64,000 bases of DNA from Deltaproteobacteria bacterium (GTDB lineage Bacteria; Myxococcota_A; Polyangia; Nannocystales; Nannocystaceae). The position numbers and the translations under genes were made by a program. The stretch lies in contig JADJEE010000012.1 of the NCBI GenBank assembly GCA_016709225.1, forward strand, positions 2,275,501 to 2,339,500, read 5' to 3'. How positions within the stretch are numbered: position 1 is the stretch's first letter; every line of letters starts with the position of its first letter. Below, in pieces: positions 53,446 through 61,068 of this stretch. The notes beneath the pieces are model-generated. The model worked only from the letters and a program-made list of their open reading frames with translations, ran no database searches and was not told where the DNA came from.

Positions 53446-54309
53446 CTACGCGACGCGACGCGCGTAGACCTCGAACGAGGTGCCGAGTCCGACGCGGTCC
53501 ATCCACGTCGCCGGCAAGGCCGCGGCGTGACCGAGCACCTGCGAGAGCGCGACCGCAGGAGCCGAGCCACCCAGTGCGTGGCGTCGCAGCGCACGGGCCA
53601 GCGTCTGCGGCCCGAGGTTGGAGAAGCTGGTCCACCGCACCGGCTCGAGGCCGACCCGCCGCAGCAGCGTACGCAGCCCCTCGCGCGTGAAGAGGGCGAG
53701 GTGATCGGGCGGCGTGATCATCGGGAAGCGGCGACCCATCAGTCGCGCCGGCATGCCCGACATGCTCGGAGTCGACAGCGCAACGATGCCCGCAGGTTCG
53801 AGCCACTGCACCATCGTGCGCAGCGCCGCGTGAGGATCGGGGAGGTGCTCGATCACCTCCCACAGCGCGAGCGCCTGCCATGGTCGCGGCGGCTCGTATT
53901 GCTCGAGCCAGGTGGTGTGCACGACGTGCCCGCGCGCACGCGCAGCCGCGGCGGTGCGGGCCGGATCGACGCCCTCGATCTCGAGCCCGATGGCCTTGGC
54001 CGCGTCGAGGAAGTGACCGGGCCCGCAGCCGACCTCGATCACGCGATGGGCTCCGAGCTCGGCGACCACACGGGCGCGCGCGTCGGCCTCCGCCCGCATG
54101 CGCACGGCGGCGTCCTGCGCGGTCTCGTGGTAGTCGGGCTGCAGGTACGTCGCCTGCACGATGTCACGGGGGGGCAGCGGCGCGACGAAGAGCGTCCCGC
54201 AGTCGCGGCAACGCACGAGCGGGTGCCCGGCGACCTCGAAGGCCCACTGCGATCGTGCGCACGCGCAGGCCGGACACGGACGCAAACCCTCTGCCACGCG
54301 CGCGCTCAC
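53446..54309 (-). CDS. Class I SAM-dependent methyltransferase with N-terminal zinc-ribbon-like Cys pairs
   Basis: 287 residues from GTG 54309. The first 40 residues have CPAC and CRDCGTLF, a small zinc ribbon as seen in UbiE/Methyltransf_23-type enzymes of polysaccharide and antibiotic clusters. Motif I is VIEVGCGPGHFLDAAKA, motif II-like LALWEVIEHLPDPHAAL, and a later STPSMSGMPARLMGRR. The HLALFTREGLRTLLRRVGLE stretch is typical of the Methyltransf_23 group. Substrate unknown; the nearby flippase at 55253 hints at a surface glycan but they are separated by two unrelated genes. Confidence 0.88.
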   Translation of the reverse strand: MSARVAEGLRPCPACACARSQWAFEVAGHPLVRCRDCGTLFVAPLPPRDIVQATYLQPDYHETAQDAAVRMRAEADARARVVAELGAHRVIEVGCGPGHFLDAAKAIGLEIEGVDPARTAAAARARGHVVHTTWLEQYEPPRPWQALALWEVIEHLPDPHAALRTMVQWLEPAGIVALSTPSMSGMPARLMGRRFPMITPPDHLALFTREGLRTLLRRVGLEPVRWTSFSNLGPQTLARALRRHALGGSAPAVALSQVLGHAAALPATWMDRVGLGTSFEVYARRVA

Positions 54310-54320
54310 CGTCGACGGCG

Positions 54321-54326
54321 ACGATA
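54321..54326 (-). promoter_or_regulatory. Candidate -10 box TATCGT, 11 nt before GTG 54309
   Basis: TATCGT on the minus strand precedes the methyltransferase start by eleven bases. The same hexamer recurs nine bases before the second DTW gene. Confidence 0.4.
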
Positions 54327-54360
54327 GCAGAGCGCGCGCGCGGCCGTCAGCTCGTGGATC

Positions 54361-54531
54361 TCAGCAGTCGCACGGGCACGGGCAATCGTCGCAGTCGCAG
54401 AGGTCGCCGCACGGGCAAGGGCTCGCTGCATCGGCGCCGACGACGGGTGCCGTGGCGCCGGGTGCGACGGCGCAGCCGCAGCCGCAGCCCGCGAGGTTGG
54501 TGGTGGTGGGGGTGGTGTTGCTGTCGTTCAT
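54361..54531 (-). CDS. 56-residue Cys-rich peptide, metallothionein-like, in operon with Cys-tailed sigma factor
   Basis: A short gene from ATG 54531 to TGA 54361, with GCAGGGAC just upstream as a possible ribosome-binding site. It has eleven Cys in 56 residues, at 16, 18, 20, 39, 41, 45, 47, 50, 52, 54 and 56, nearly all as C-x-C, and acidic residues between the last ones (CGDLCDCDDCPCPCDC). The middle is a flexible Ala/Pro/Val spacer, and the first 14 residues are Asn/Thr-rich. There is no signal peptide. The composition is that of a small metal-binding protein. It starts 30 bp after the stop of the ECF sigma factor, whose own C-terminus is Cys-rich. Not related by eye to a known metallothionein family. 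Confidence 0.7.
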   Translation of the reverse strand: MNDSNTTPTTTNLAGCGCGCAVAPGATAPVVGADAASPCPCGDLCDCDDCPCPCDC

Positions 54532-54561
54532 GTCCCTGCCGACGCGCGCACCGACCCGGCA

Positions 54562-55149
54562 TTACGACGGTGGCAGTGGATGATCGCAGCTGCAGTCGCC
54601 ACAGCCACCATCGGCACAGCTGCCGCAGCACTGCGCGAGCGCGCGGCGCAGGCGTTCGCGCGCACGGAACAGGCGCACGCCGGCCGCGTTCGGCGTGATG
54701 CCGACCTCGGCCGCGACGTCCTTCACCGCGGCGCCTTCGAGGTCGACGCGGCGCAGCACCGTGGCTTGATCGTGGGGCAGCGCATGCGCGAGCGTCAGCA
54801 GACAGCTGCAGATCTCGGCGCGCTCGTCGGGTGCTGGCTCGGGCGCGCGCTCGAGCGCCCGCGCCAGCTCGTCGAGCCTGCGCGCGAAGGTGTCGTCGCG
54901 CCGGCGGTGATCGATCACCGCGTTGCGCAGCATCCGGTAGAACCACGCCACCACCGACTCGTGATCCCGCAGCTGATCGATGCGCTCGAGCGAGCGCACG
55001 AACGCCGTCTGCAGGAGATCCTCGGCCAGCGCCGGGTCGTGCACGCGGCGCTGCACGAACCCGAGGAACGCGCGCCAGCTCGGCAGCAGCGCGTCGATCG
55101 GCGAGGACTCGGGTTGATCGTGCATCGTGGGGCGGATCTCGTGGTTCAT
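54562..55149 (-). CDS. ECF sigma factor with C-terminal Cys-rich domain (CorE-like)
   Basis: 195 residues from ATG 55149, chosen because GGGAGG lies six bases upstream. Region 2 is ALAEDLLQTAFVRSLERID with ESVVAWFYRMLRNAVIDHRRR; region 4 is ATVLRRVDLEGAAVKDVAAE and GITPNAAGVRLFRARERLRR. The last 23 residues form a Cys-rich tail with C174, C175, C178, C183, C186 and C188, then a His. In Myxococcus, CorE and CorE2 are ECF sigma factors whose six-Cys tails sense copper or cadmium/zinc directly, with no anti-sigma partner; there is none here either. The gene after it encodes an eleven-Cys peptide. A metal-controlled sigma factor is therefore likely, by analogy. Confidence 0.9.
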   Translation of the reverse strand: MNHEIRPTMHDQPESSPIDALLPSWRAFLGFVQRRVHDPALAEDLLQTAFVRSLERIDQLRDHESVVAWFYRMLRNAVIDHRRRDDTFARRLDELARALERAPEPAPDERAEICSCLLTLAHALPHDQATVLRRVDLEGAAVKDVAAEVGITPNAAGVRLFRARERLRRALAQCCGSCADGGCGDCSCDHPLPPS

Positions 55150-55166
55150 CGTAGCCTCCCAGGTCG

Positions 55167-55182
55167 GCGGTGCCAGCACCGC
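55167..55182. promoter_or_regulatory. 16-bp inverted repeat just upstream of the Cys-tailed sigma gene
   Basis: GCGGTGC and GCACCGC flank a two-base centre, seven exact pairs, lying 17-33 nt before ATG 55149 and directly upstream of the GGGAGG ribosome-binding site. It could be an operator or an RNA hairpin that affects translation of the sigma factor. Confidence 0.4.
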
Positions 55183-55252
55183 GCACGCGCGGCGTAGCGC
55201 GCCCGGTCGTACGCCGACGTGCGGCGCTGCGGCGTATTACCGCGCCGGGCGG

Positions 55253-56458
55253 TCACGCCGCGCGCGGTGACCAGCGCCACCACGCACCGAGCTGCACCGC
55301 CTCGGCCAGCGCCAGCGCCAGCGGCGACGCCACCGGCCCCCACAACAGCGCGCCGCCGCCCAGCGCCGCGGCGCGCAGCCCCAGGCCCACGAGGTCCCAG
55401 GACACGAGGCCGCCGGGGTCGCGTGCGACGCGGAGCTGACGGCCGATGGTGTTGGCCAGTCGCAGCGCAGCGAAGGGGGCCGACGCGAGCACGAGCAGAT
55501 CGATGCGGTCGGCGACCTGCCAGCCGGCCGCGCGATCGATGATCGCGGCGCTCGGCGGCCACGCCAGCACGCCGGCCATCGCGACCACGCCGACGCCGGC
55601 GACGACGCCCCCCAGCAGCGCCCAGCGACGCAGGCTCGCGACCTCGGCGAGCCCCGCCACACCACCGACGCGCAGCGCGAGGATGGTCGCGCCCGCGGTC
55701 GGCACCGCGAGGATCGCGTTGACGAAGAAGTAGCCGTAGCTGAGCAACGCGAAGTCACCATCGCCTAGCACGTACAGGGACATCATCGAGTCGACCAGGC
55801 CGAGGTTCACGTAGACCAGCGTGTCGAGATAGAGCGCGAAGCCAGGCGCACGCGCCTTCGGCATCGCGCTGCCCGGCGCATCGTCGCTGCCGCGTCGCAG
55901 CGCCGACGGCAGCAGCACCAGCGCGGCCAGCAACAGGCCGCCGGCGAGCCCACCGATCGCGCCGCGGGCCAACGAGCCGCCGCTGCCCGCGACCCACAGC
56001 GTGCCGACCACCGTGCCCAGCGGCGGCAGCCAGTCGACCATCACGCCCAGCCGCTCGTGACCGTGGCGCTCCGAGAGCGCCCGCACTGCGCCGCCGTACG
56101 CCGCGATCACGACGCACAGCGCGAACACCAGGCTCTCGATCGACCACCACGCCGGCCGCGGGATCACGATCGCGAGGCTCGCGGTCGCAGCAAAGGCGAC
56201 CGCGCTGCAGCTGGCCAGGCCGGTGCGCGCCAGCGCGGCCCCCGAGGGCCCCGGCGGCAGCGGGATCCACCGCGCCCGCAGCAAGGCGAGCGTGAAGCTG
56301 CGGGTCGCGTTCACCACCACCACGCCGCGGAAGAACAGGTCGGCGCCCTCGGTGGCCTGCAGCTGCCGTGCAATCACCAGCTCGCGGACCATGCCGAGCA
56401 GCAGCGTCGCGGCCGACAGCGCGGCCATCCATGCGAAGGTCCGCCGCGCCGCGCTCAC
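55253..56458 (-). CDS. MurJ/MOP-superfamily flippase-like membrane protein
   Basis: 401 residues from GTG 56458, which overlaps the DTW stop by 4 nt (GTGA). About twelve membrane helices are visible, starting RRTFAWMAALSAATLLLGMV and including the pattern GMVRELVIARQLQATEGADLF near the N-terminus that is typical of MurJ/MviN-like and polysaccharide flippases (a helix break followed by charged Arg/Asp residues). It is shorter than MurJ (about 510) and lacks the two extra helices, so a polysaccharide or lipid-linked sugar exporter is more likely. Coupling to the DTW gene is by overlap only. Confidence 0.75.
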   Translation of the reverse strand: MSAARRTFAWMAALSAATLLLGMVRELVIARQLQATEGADLFFRGVVVVNATRSFTLALLRARWIPLPPGPSGAALARTGLASCSAVAFAATASLAIVIPRPAWWSIESLVFALCVVIAAYGGAVRALSERHGHERLGVMVDWLPPLGTVVGTLWVAGSGGSLARGAIGGLAGGLLLAALVLLPSALRRGSDDAPGSAMPKARAPGFALYLDTLVYVNLGLVDSMMSLYVLGDGDFALLSYGYFFVNAILAVPTAGATILALRVGGVAGLAEVASLRRWALLGGVVAGVGVVAMAGVLAWPPSAAIIDRAAGWQVADRIDLLVLASAPFAALRLANTIGRQLRVARDPGGLVSWDLVGLGLRAAALGGGALLWGPVASPLALALAEAVQLGAWWRWSPRAA

Positions 56459-57090
56459 GTGCCCCACTCGGCCGGCACGTCGGGCGACGACAGCTTGCCC
56501 TTGATGTGCAGCAGCGTCGCGGTCACGCGGGCGAAGGCTTCGCGCACCGGCGCCGCGATCGCCTCGCCGTCGACCAGCGACAACACCCGCAGCGCGGCCT
56601 CGAAGGTCGACATGCCGCGGGGGTCGTGCTGCGTGCGCACGGTCCAGAACGACGGCGGCCCCGGCGGCAACGCCACACACGGCAGCTCGCGCACGAGCGG
56701 TGCACGTCGCGACATCCGCGAGCACTGATGCCAGGTGCCGTCGAGCAGCACGATGCCGCGGGGCCGGCTCGCGAGCTGGCCACCGCTTGGGGCAACGTCG
56801 AGCTCGGGTGCGCCTTCGCGGGGGAACAGCACCGACCAGTCGATGGCGTCGTCGGCGATGGGCCCGGGGTCGAACGCGGGCTCGCGCATGCCGTAGGGCA
56901 CGATCGTGACGCCCTCGACCATGCGCTCGAAGAGTCGTGCGGTGTTGGTCGGCTTGGGCGCCTCGCGGGCGTGCTGCACGATCGCGAAGCGCACGCTCGA
57001 GCGCACCCGCGGGAACGTGGCGCACAGGCAGGTCTCGGGCGTCAGGCTGCACCCCCGGCAACGGGGCTTCATGCGGCTGCGAGCGCTCAC
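56455..57090 (-). CDS. DTW-domain protein (tRNA uridine acp3U-transferase family)
   Basis: 211 residues from GTG 57090; ATG 57072 (205 residues) is the alternative, but a TATCGT box nine bases before the GTG favours it. Motifs are CRGCSLTPETCLC (zinc-type Cys set), FAIVQHAREAPKPTNTARL, and the DTW motif VLLDGTWHQCSRMSRR, then WTVRTQHDPRGMSTFEA. This is the standard single-domain form of the family, which transfers the aminocarboxypropyl group of SAM to uridine in tRNA. It ends inside the flippase start codon. The longer paralogue is at 36170. Confidence 0.88.
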   Translation of the reverse strand: MSARSRMKPRCRGCSLTPETCLCATFPRVRSSVRFAIVQHAREAPKPTNTARLFERMVEGVTIVPYGMREPAFDPGPIADDAIDWSVLFPREGAPELDVAPSGGQLASRPRGIVLLDGTWHQCSRMSRRAPLVRELPCVALPPGPPSFWTVRTQHDPRGMSTFEAALRVLSLVDGEAIAAPVREAFARVTATLLHIKGKLSSPDVPAEWGT

Positions 57091-57099
57091 GGGGCCCGC

Positions 57100-57105
57100 A
57101 CGATA
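57100..57105 (-). promoter_or_regulatory. Candidate -10 box TATCGT, 9 nt before GTG 57090
   Basis: On the minus strand TATCGT is followed by GCGGGCCCC and GTG. It supports the GTG rather than the later ATG as the start, on the leaderless model. Confidence 0.4.
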
Positions 57106-57157
57106 GCACCGACCGCCGCCGACGGTCGCAGGGCGCCGACGTGACCGGCAGGCTGCT

Positions 57158-58588
57158 TCAGAGCGCGTAGATCTCGACGTCGTCGACCCAGACGCTCTCG
57201 ATGCCGGCCCAGTTGTACAGATCGACCGCGAAGCTGCCGGTTGCGTCCTGCAGCTCGGGGGTCGTGTCGAGGATGTCGATGAACCAGTCGGTGGGCTCGG
57301 GGTCGGTCGCGAGCCACACCTTGCCGCGCAGCTGCGTGCCGCCCGGCAGCTGCAGGACTTGGTAGCGCATGCGGTACACCGTGCCCGGCTGCAGGCCGCC
57401 GGGGATCGGATCGAAGCTCGCCGACGACAGCGTCTCGATGCCCGCGACCTCGTGCCAGATGCCGAGCGACTGCAGATAGAAGCCCTCGAGGAACAGCGCG
57501 TAGCCCTGCCCGGGCGGATCGGTTTGGTCGAGCGAGCCGCCGTTCTGCCGCGCGTAGAGCCCGAAGCCCTGCGAGTTCCAGTCGGTGAACTCGATCGACG
57601 CGTACATCTCGGCGTCGCGCAGATCGAAGCCCGGCAGCACGATGCGTGCGGTCCCACCGGTGATGCCCGACAGCTCGCCACGACCGTTCTGGATCGTCGC
57701 CGACAGCACGTTGTCGCCGACGATCATCCACGGCGACGGCCATGGATCGCCGTCGTTGCCGTCGAATGACTCGGTGAAGATCGGCAGCTCGCCCATCATG
57801 CCGCCGCTGGTGCCGCCGTCGCTCGAGCTGCCGCCGCCCTCGGTGAGCCCGACGGTGTCGATGCCTCCGCTCGTGGCCATGCCGCCGTCGCTGCCAGCGC
57901 TCGTGCCCGTGACGACGTCGCCGCTCGTGCCCGTGACGACATCGCCACTCGTGCCCGTGACGACGTCGCCGCTCGTGCCCGTGACGACATCGCCACTCGT
58001 GCCCGTGACGACGTCGCCACTCGTGCCCGTGACGACATCGCCACTCGTGCCCGTGACGACGTCGCCGCTCGTGCCCGTGACGACGTCGCCACTCGTGCCC
58101 GTGACGACGTCGCCACTCGTGCCCGTGACGACGTCGCCACTCGTGCCCGTGACGACGTCGCCACTCGTGCCCGTCGCGACGTCGCCGCTCGTGCCCGTCG
58201 CGGTGCCGTCACCGCGGGAGGTCGTGTCGCTGCCCGAGCCGGCGCTGGTGTTGCCCTCGGTCGTGCCGCTGCCCTCGCCCCCGGTGCTGCTGCCCTCGCT
58301 GGCGCTGGTCGTGCTCGCGCCGTGGGTCTCGGACCCGGTGGTGTCCGCGGCCGTGGTGCCAGGCCCGGTGGTGCCAGGCCCGGTGGTGCCAGGCCCGGTG
58401 GTGCCAGGCCCGGTGGTCGAACCGGTGCCACCCGAGCTGTCGACACTGCCGGTCGACGCGCTCGCGGAGCTCGCGTCACCACCGCTGCTCGAGCCGGTGA
58501 TCGATGGATCCTCGGTGACGTCCCCCGTGCAGGCCCCAGTGACCCACAGGGACGCCACGGCGATCGCTCGATACCAAGGTGCGTTCAT
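57158..58588 (-). CDS. Lipoprotein with minisatellite-encoded TGTSGDVV linker and concanavalin-like domain
   Basis: 476 residues from ATG 58588: MNAPWYRAIAVASLWVTGAC with lipobox VTGAC at Cys20. The linker, residues 30-260, is Ser/Thr/Gly-rich and includes four copies of PGTTG and about twelve copies of the octapeptide TGTSGDVV. The C-terminal 200 residues form a jelly-roll-like domain (GDPWPSPWMIVGDNVLSATI, AEMYASIEFTDWNSQGFGL, GKVWLATDPEPTDWFIDI) of the kind that binds carbohydrate. Cell-surface role likely. The linker length is probably variable between strains. Confidence 0.85.
   Translation of the reverse strand: MNAPWYRAIAVASLWVTGACTGDVTEDPSITGSSSGGDASSASASTGSVDSSGGTGSTTGPGTTGPGTTGPGTTGPGTTAADTTGSETHGASTTSASEGSSTGGEGSGTTEGNTSAGSGSDTTSRGDGTATGTSGDVATGTSGDVVTGTSGDVVTGTSGDVVTGTSGDVVTGTSGDVVTGTSGDVVTGTSGDVVTGTSGDVVTGTSGDVVTGTSGDVVTGTSGDVVTGTSAGSDGGMATSGGIDTVGLTEGGGSSSDGGTSGGMMGELPIFTESFDGNDGDPWPSPWMIVGDNVLSATIQNGRGELSGITGGTARIVLPGFDLRDAEMYASIEFTDWNSQGFGLYARQNGGSLDQTDPPGQGYALFLEGFYLQSLGIWHEVAGIETLSSASFDPIPGGLQPGTVYRMRYQVLQLPGGTQLRGKVWLATDPEPTDWFIDILDTTPELQDATGSFAVDLYNWAGIESVWVDDVEIYAL
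57901..58200. repeat. 24-bp minisatellite, about 12.4 copies
   Basis: The 24-bp unit TCGTGCCCGTGACGACGTCG plus CCAC recurs at exact 24-nt steps with TCGTGCCCGT starting at 57901 and every 24 nt to 58189. Copies differ at only a few sites (G or A at the start of the second half, G or A in CCRCTC). Because 24 is a multiple of three, all frames stay open across it, which is why long antisense frames arise here. It encodes the TGTSGDVV linker. Confidence 0.95.
58354..58413. repeat. 15-bp tandem repeat, four copies
   Basis: Four exact copies of TGGTGCCAGGCCCGG follow one another and encode the PGTTG pentapeptide run in the same lipoprotein linker. Confidence 0.9.
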
Positions 58589-58974
58589 GACCATGTCGCG
58601 ATGCGCCTCCCTGCGCACGTCATTGCGGCCAGGGTATCACGGTCGGCAGGCCATTCGGCCACTCGGCACCGCCGCACCCGCAAGCGTTTGGATTGCACGT
58701 CGATGTCACCGCGCGGTGTCGCGCGGGTCCTGACGGGGCGACGCGAATGCCGACATGGCGGCGCGTCGATCGAAGTGGACAGGAGTTCCCCGATACGACG
58801 CGAGGCGGAGCTCCACATCGCCGTCGATCGCCGCGTCATCGCCCAGCGACCGCTCCGCCCGATCGAGTCGATCGAGTCGATCTTCGTCGACCTTGGTCGC
58901 ATCATCCGAGCGCACGCTCGGAAGGTGCATCGTGATACACCGAAGATGGGCGACAACGCTTCGCCGATGTCGAG
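58589..58974. other. 386-bp divergent region without a recognised gene
   Basis: Lies between the lipoprotein start and the PAS kinase start. Apart from a short GATCGAGTC doublet near 58861-58880 I see no repeat, RNA or gene-like frame. It should hold promoters in both directions. Confidence 0.45.
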
Positions 58975-60411
58975 ATGCCGACCTATCGCTTGATCGTCGA
59001 GGTCTCCCCGAACGCGATGCTGCTGGTCGACCGCGACCGTCGCATCGAGATGGTCAACCGCAGCGCCGAGCAGCTGTTCGGCTACTCGCGCGCGGAGCTG
59101 CTGGGGCAGGCGGTCGAGATGCTGATCCCGGAGCACCTCCGCGACGCCCACGCGGCCCACGTCCACGGGTTCTACGGGGCGCCGCAGTCCCGCGCGATGG
59201 GAGCCGGGCGCGATCTGCATGGTCTGCGCAAGGACGGCACGCAGGTACCGATCGAGATCGGGCTCGACCCGATCGAGACCCCGGAAGGGCTGTTCATGTT
59301 GGCGTCGATCATCGACATCACCGAGCGCAAGCGGGCCGATCGGGCCTTCCGCGCGGTGGTCGAGGCCTCGCCCAGCGCCATGCTGATGGTCGATGCGAGC
59401 GGCACGATCCGCCTGGTCAATCGTGGCATCGAGGAGCTGTTCGGCTACCCCCGCGAGGAGCTCATCGGTCGTGCGGTCGACGTGCTGCTGCCCGACGACG
59501 TTCGCGCGCGGCATCCCGAGCTCGTGGCGAGCTACTTCGCCACGCCGGAGTCGCGGCCCATGGGCGCAGGACGCGAGCTGTTCGGTCGTCGCAAGGACGG
59601 CAGCGTGGTCCCGATCGAGATCGGCCTGAGTCCGATCGACATCGAGGCCGGGCAGTTCACGCTCGCCGCGATCCACGACATCACCGAGCGCGCGCGTCGG
59701 GACCAGGAGCTGCGCAGGAGCAACGCCGACCTCGAGCGCTTCGCGTACATCGCCTCGCATGACCTGCAAGAGCCTCTGCGCATGGTCGCCAACTACACCG
59801 AGCTGCTCGGCCAGCGCTACCGCGGGCAGCTCGACGACAGGGCCGACAAGTACATCCACTACGCCACCGACGGTGCCAAGCGGATGCAGCAGCTGATCCG
59901 CGATCTGCTCGCGTACTCGCGCGTGGGTGCCGAGGGGAAGCCGATGGTCGCCGTCGAGGTCGGCACCGTGATGGAGCGCGTGCGGCGGAGCCTGGGCCCG
60001 ACGATCCTCGAGCACGAGGCGACGCTGAAGGTCGGGCCACTACCCACCGTGCGGGCGGACCCGAGCCAGCTCGAGCAGCTGCTGCAGAACCTCGTCGCCA
60101 ACGCGATCAAGTTCCACGACGACGCACCCCCGGTGGTCGAGGTCAGCGCTGCGCTCGAGCGCGGCCGGTGGTGCTTCGCCGTGCGCGACAACGGCATCGG
60201 CATCGACGCCGAGTACGCCACCCGCATCTTCGAGATGTTCCAACGCCTGCACGAGCGCGGACGCTACGAGGGCAGTGGTATCGGGCTCGCGATCGCCAAG
60301 CGCATCGTCGAGCGACACGGCGGTGAGCTGTGGTTCACCTCGACGCCCGGGATCGGCACGACGTTCTTCTTCACCCTCCAACCCACGTCGGGATCGCCCT
60401 CATCGCCATGA
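58975..60411 (+). CDS. Soluble sensor histidine kinase with two PAS domains
   Basis: 478 residues, no membrane helix. Two PAS domains occupy about residues 1-115 and 116-240, each with the pattern MLLVDRDRRIEMVNRSAEQLFGY and ending IDITERKR or HDITERAR. They are clearly duplicated. The dimerisation/phosphoacceptor box is FAYIASHDLQEPLRMV with His262, and the ATPase domain has N, G1 (RDNGIGID) and G2 (GSGIGLAIAKRIVERHGG) boxes. The HDLQEPL form is typical of phytochrome-like and light/redox PAS kinases that signal to Rcp1-type single-domain regulators; the next gene encodes one, with ATGA overlap. Confidence 0.94.
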   Translation: MPTYRLIVEVSPNAMLLVDRDRRIEMVNRSAEQLFGYSRAELLGQAVEMLIPEHLRDAHAAHVHGFYGAPQSRAMGAGRDLHGLRKDGTQVPIEIGLDPIETPEGLFMLASIIDITERKRADRAFRAVVEASPSAMLMVDASGTIRLVNRGIEELFGYPREELIGRAVDVLLPDDVRARHPELVASYFATPESRPMGAGRELFGRRKDGSVVPIEIGLSPIDIEAGQFTLAAIHDITERARRDQELRRSNADLERFAYIASHDLQEPLRMVANYTELLGQRYRGQLDDRADKYIHYATDGAKRMQQLIRDLLAYSRVGAEGKPMVAVEVGTVMERVRRSLGPTILEHEATLKVGPLPTVRADPSQLEQLLQNLVANAIKFHDDAPPVVEVSAALERGRWCFAVRDNGIGIDAEYATRIFEMFQRLHERGRYEGSGIGLAIAKRIVERHGGELWFTSTPGIGTTFFFTLQPTSGSPSSP

Positions 60412-60827
60412 AGCCAGCCCGCATTCTGCTCGTCGAGGACAACCCCGGCGATCTCGAGCTCACGATCGACGCGTTGGCCGACAGCGACCTCGTGCTCGAC
60501 GTCTCGTCCGCCATCGACGGTGCAGACGCACTCAACCTCCTTCGCCGACTCGTCGCCTCCGGCGAGGGCTTGCCCGATCTGGTCGTGCTCGATCTCAACC
60601 TCCCGAAGCTCGACGGGCGCGAGGTACTCGCGGCGATCCGTTCGACGCCCGAGCTGCGCACGCTGCCAGTGGTCGTGCTCTCCTCCTCGGACGCCGAACG
60701 TGATGTGCTCGAGAGCTACGCCGCCGGCGCCAACTGCTACGTCACCAAGCCGGTGGATCTCGCGGGCTTCCAGAGTGCTGTGCGTTCGATCGGCGGTTTC
60801 TGGTTGAGCGTCGTCCGACTACCGTGA
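60408..60827 (+). CDS. Single-domain response regulator (Rcp1/CheY type)
   Basis: 139 residues, a receiver domain only. Acidic pair ED at 10-11 in LLVEDNPGD, phosphoacceptor Asp62 in VVLDLNLPKLDG, Thr/Ser in VVLSSS and Lys114 in YVTKPVDL. VEDNPGD is the hallmark of Rcp1-like regulators. With no output domain, it likely passes phosphate on or acts by binding. Start overlaps the kinase stop by 4 nt, so the two are coupled. The hybrid kinase at 61069 also begins with a receiver with the same VEDNPGD motif and may be the next step. Confidence 0.95.
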   Translation: MKPARILLVEDNPGDLELTIDALADSDLVLDVSSAIDGADALNLLRRLVASGEGLPDLVVLDLNLPKLDGREVLAAIRSTPELRTLPVVVLSSSDAERDVLESYAAGANCYVTKPVDLAGFQSAVRSIGGFWLSVVRLP

Positions 60828-61005
60828 TCCGCTTCAGGGAAATCCTGGTGGTCGCTCGCTCGGGGTCGCCCTGGCCGCGGTGAGCGTGCTGGTCGTCACC
60901 TACGTCGCGCGATCCGTGGCATCCTGAAGGCGCGCCGCTCGCGTTGCACGGTCGCGGATGAACAAACACTGCCCCGAAGGGATGCGGGGAGCGAAGCAAC
61001 GAGGT

Positions 61006-61020
61006 CGACGAAGTTCGTCG
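61006..61020. promoter_or_regulatory. 15-bp perfect palindrome CGACGAA-G-TTCGTCG
   Basis: Seven exact pairs around one central base, 48 nt before the hybrid kinase start. It lies in the 241-bp gap after the response regulator gene and could be an operator; it may also be chance in a GC-rich genome. Confidence 0.3.
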
Positions 61021-61068
61021 GAGCAGGCGCCCACTTCGTCGTGCCCAGGTTCTGCGCACGAGGCCACG

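Noticed and set aside
57585..58733. 382-codon plus-strand frame with repeated PLVPVTTS
   Set aside because: A product of the 24-bp repeat, which keeps all frames open; the minus-strand frame has a lipoprotein signal and a folded C-terminal domain.
58585..60015. 476-codon minus-strand frame opposite the PAS kinase
   Set aside because: The plus strand encodes a complete histidine kinase; the minus frame is His/Asp/Arg-rich shadow sequence.
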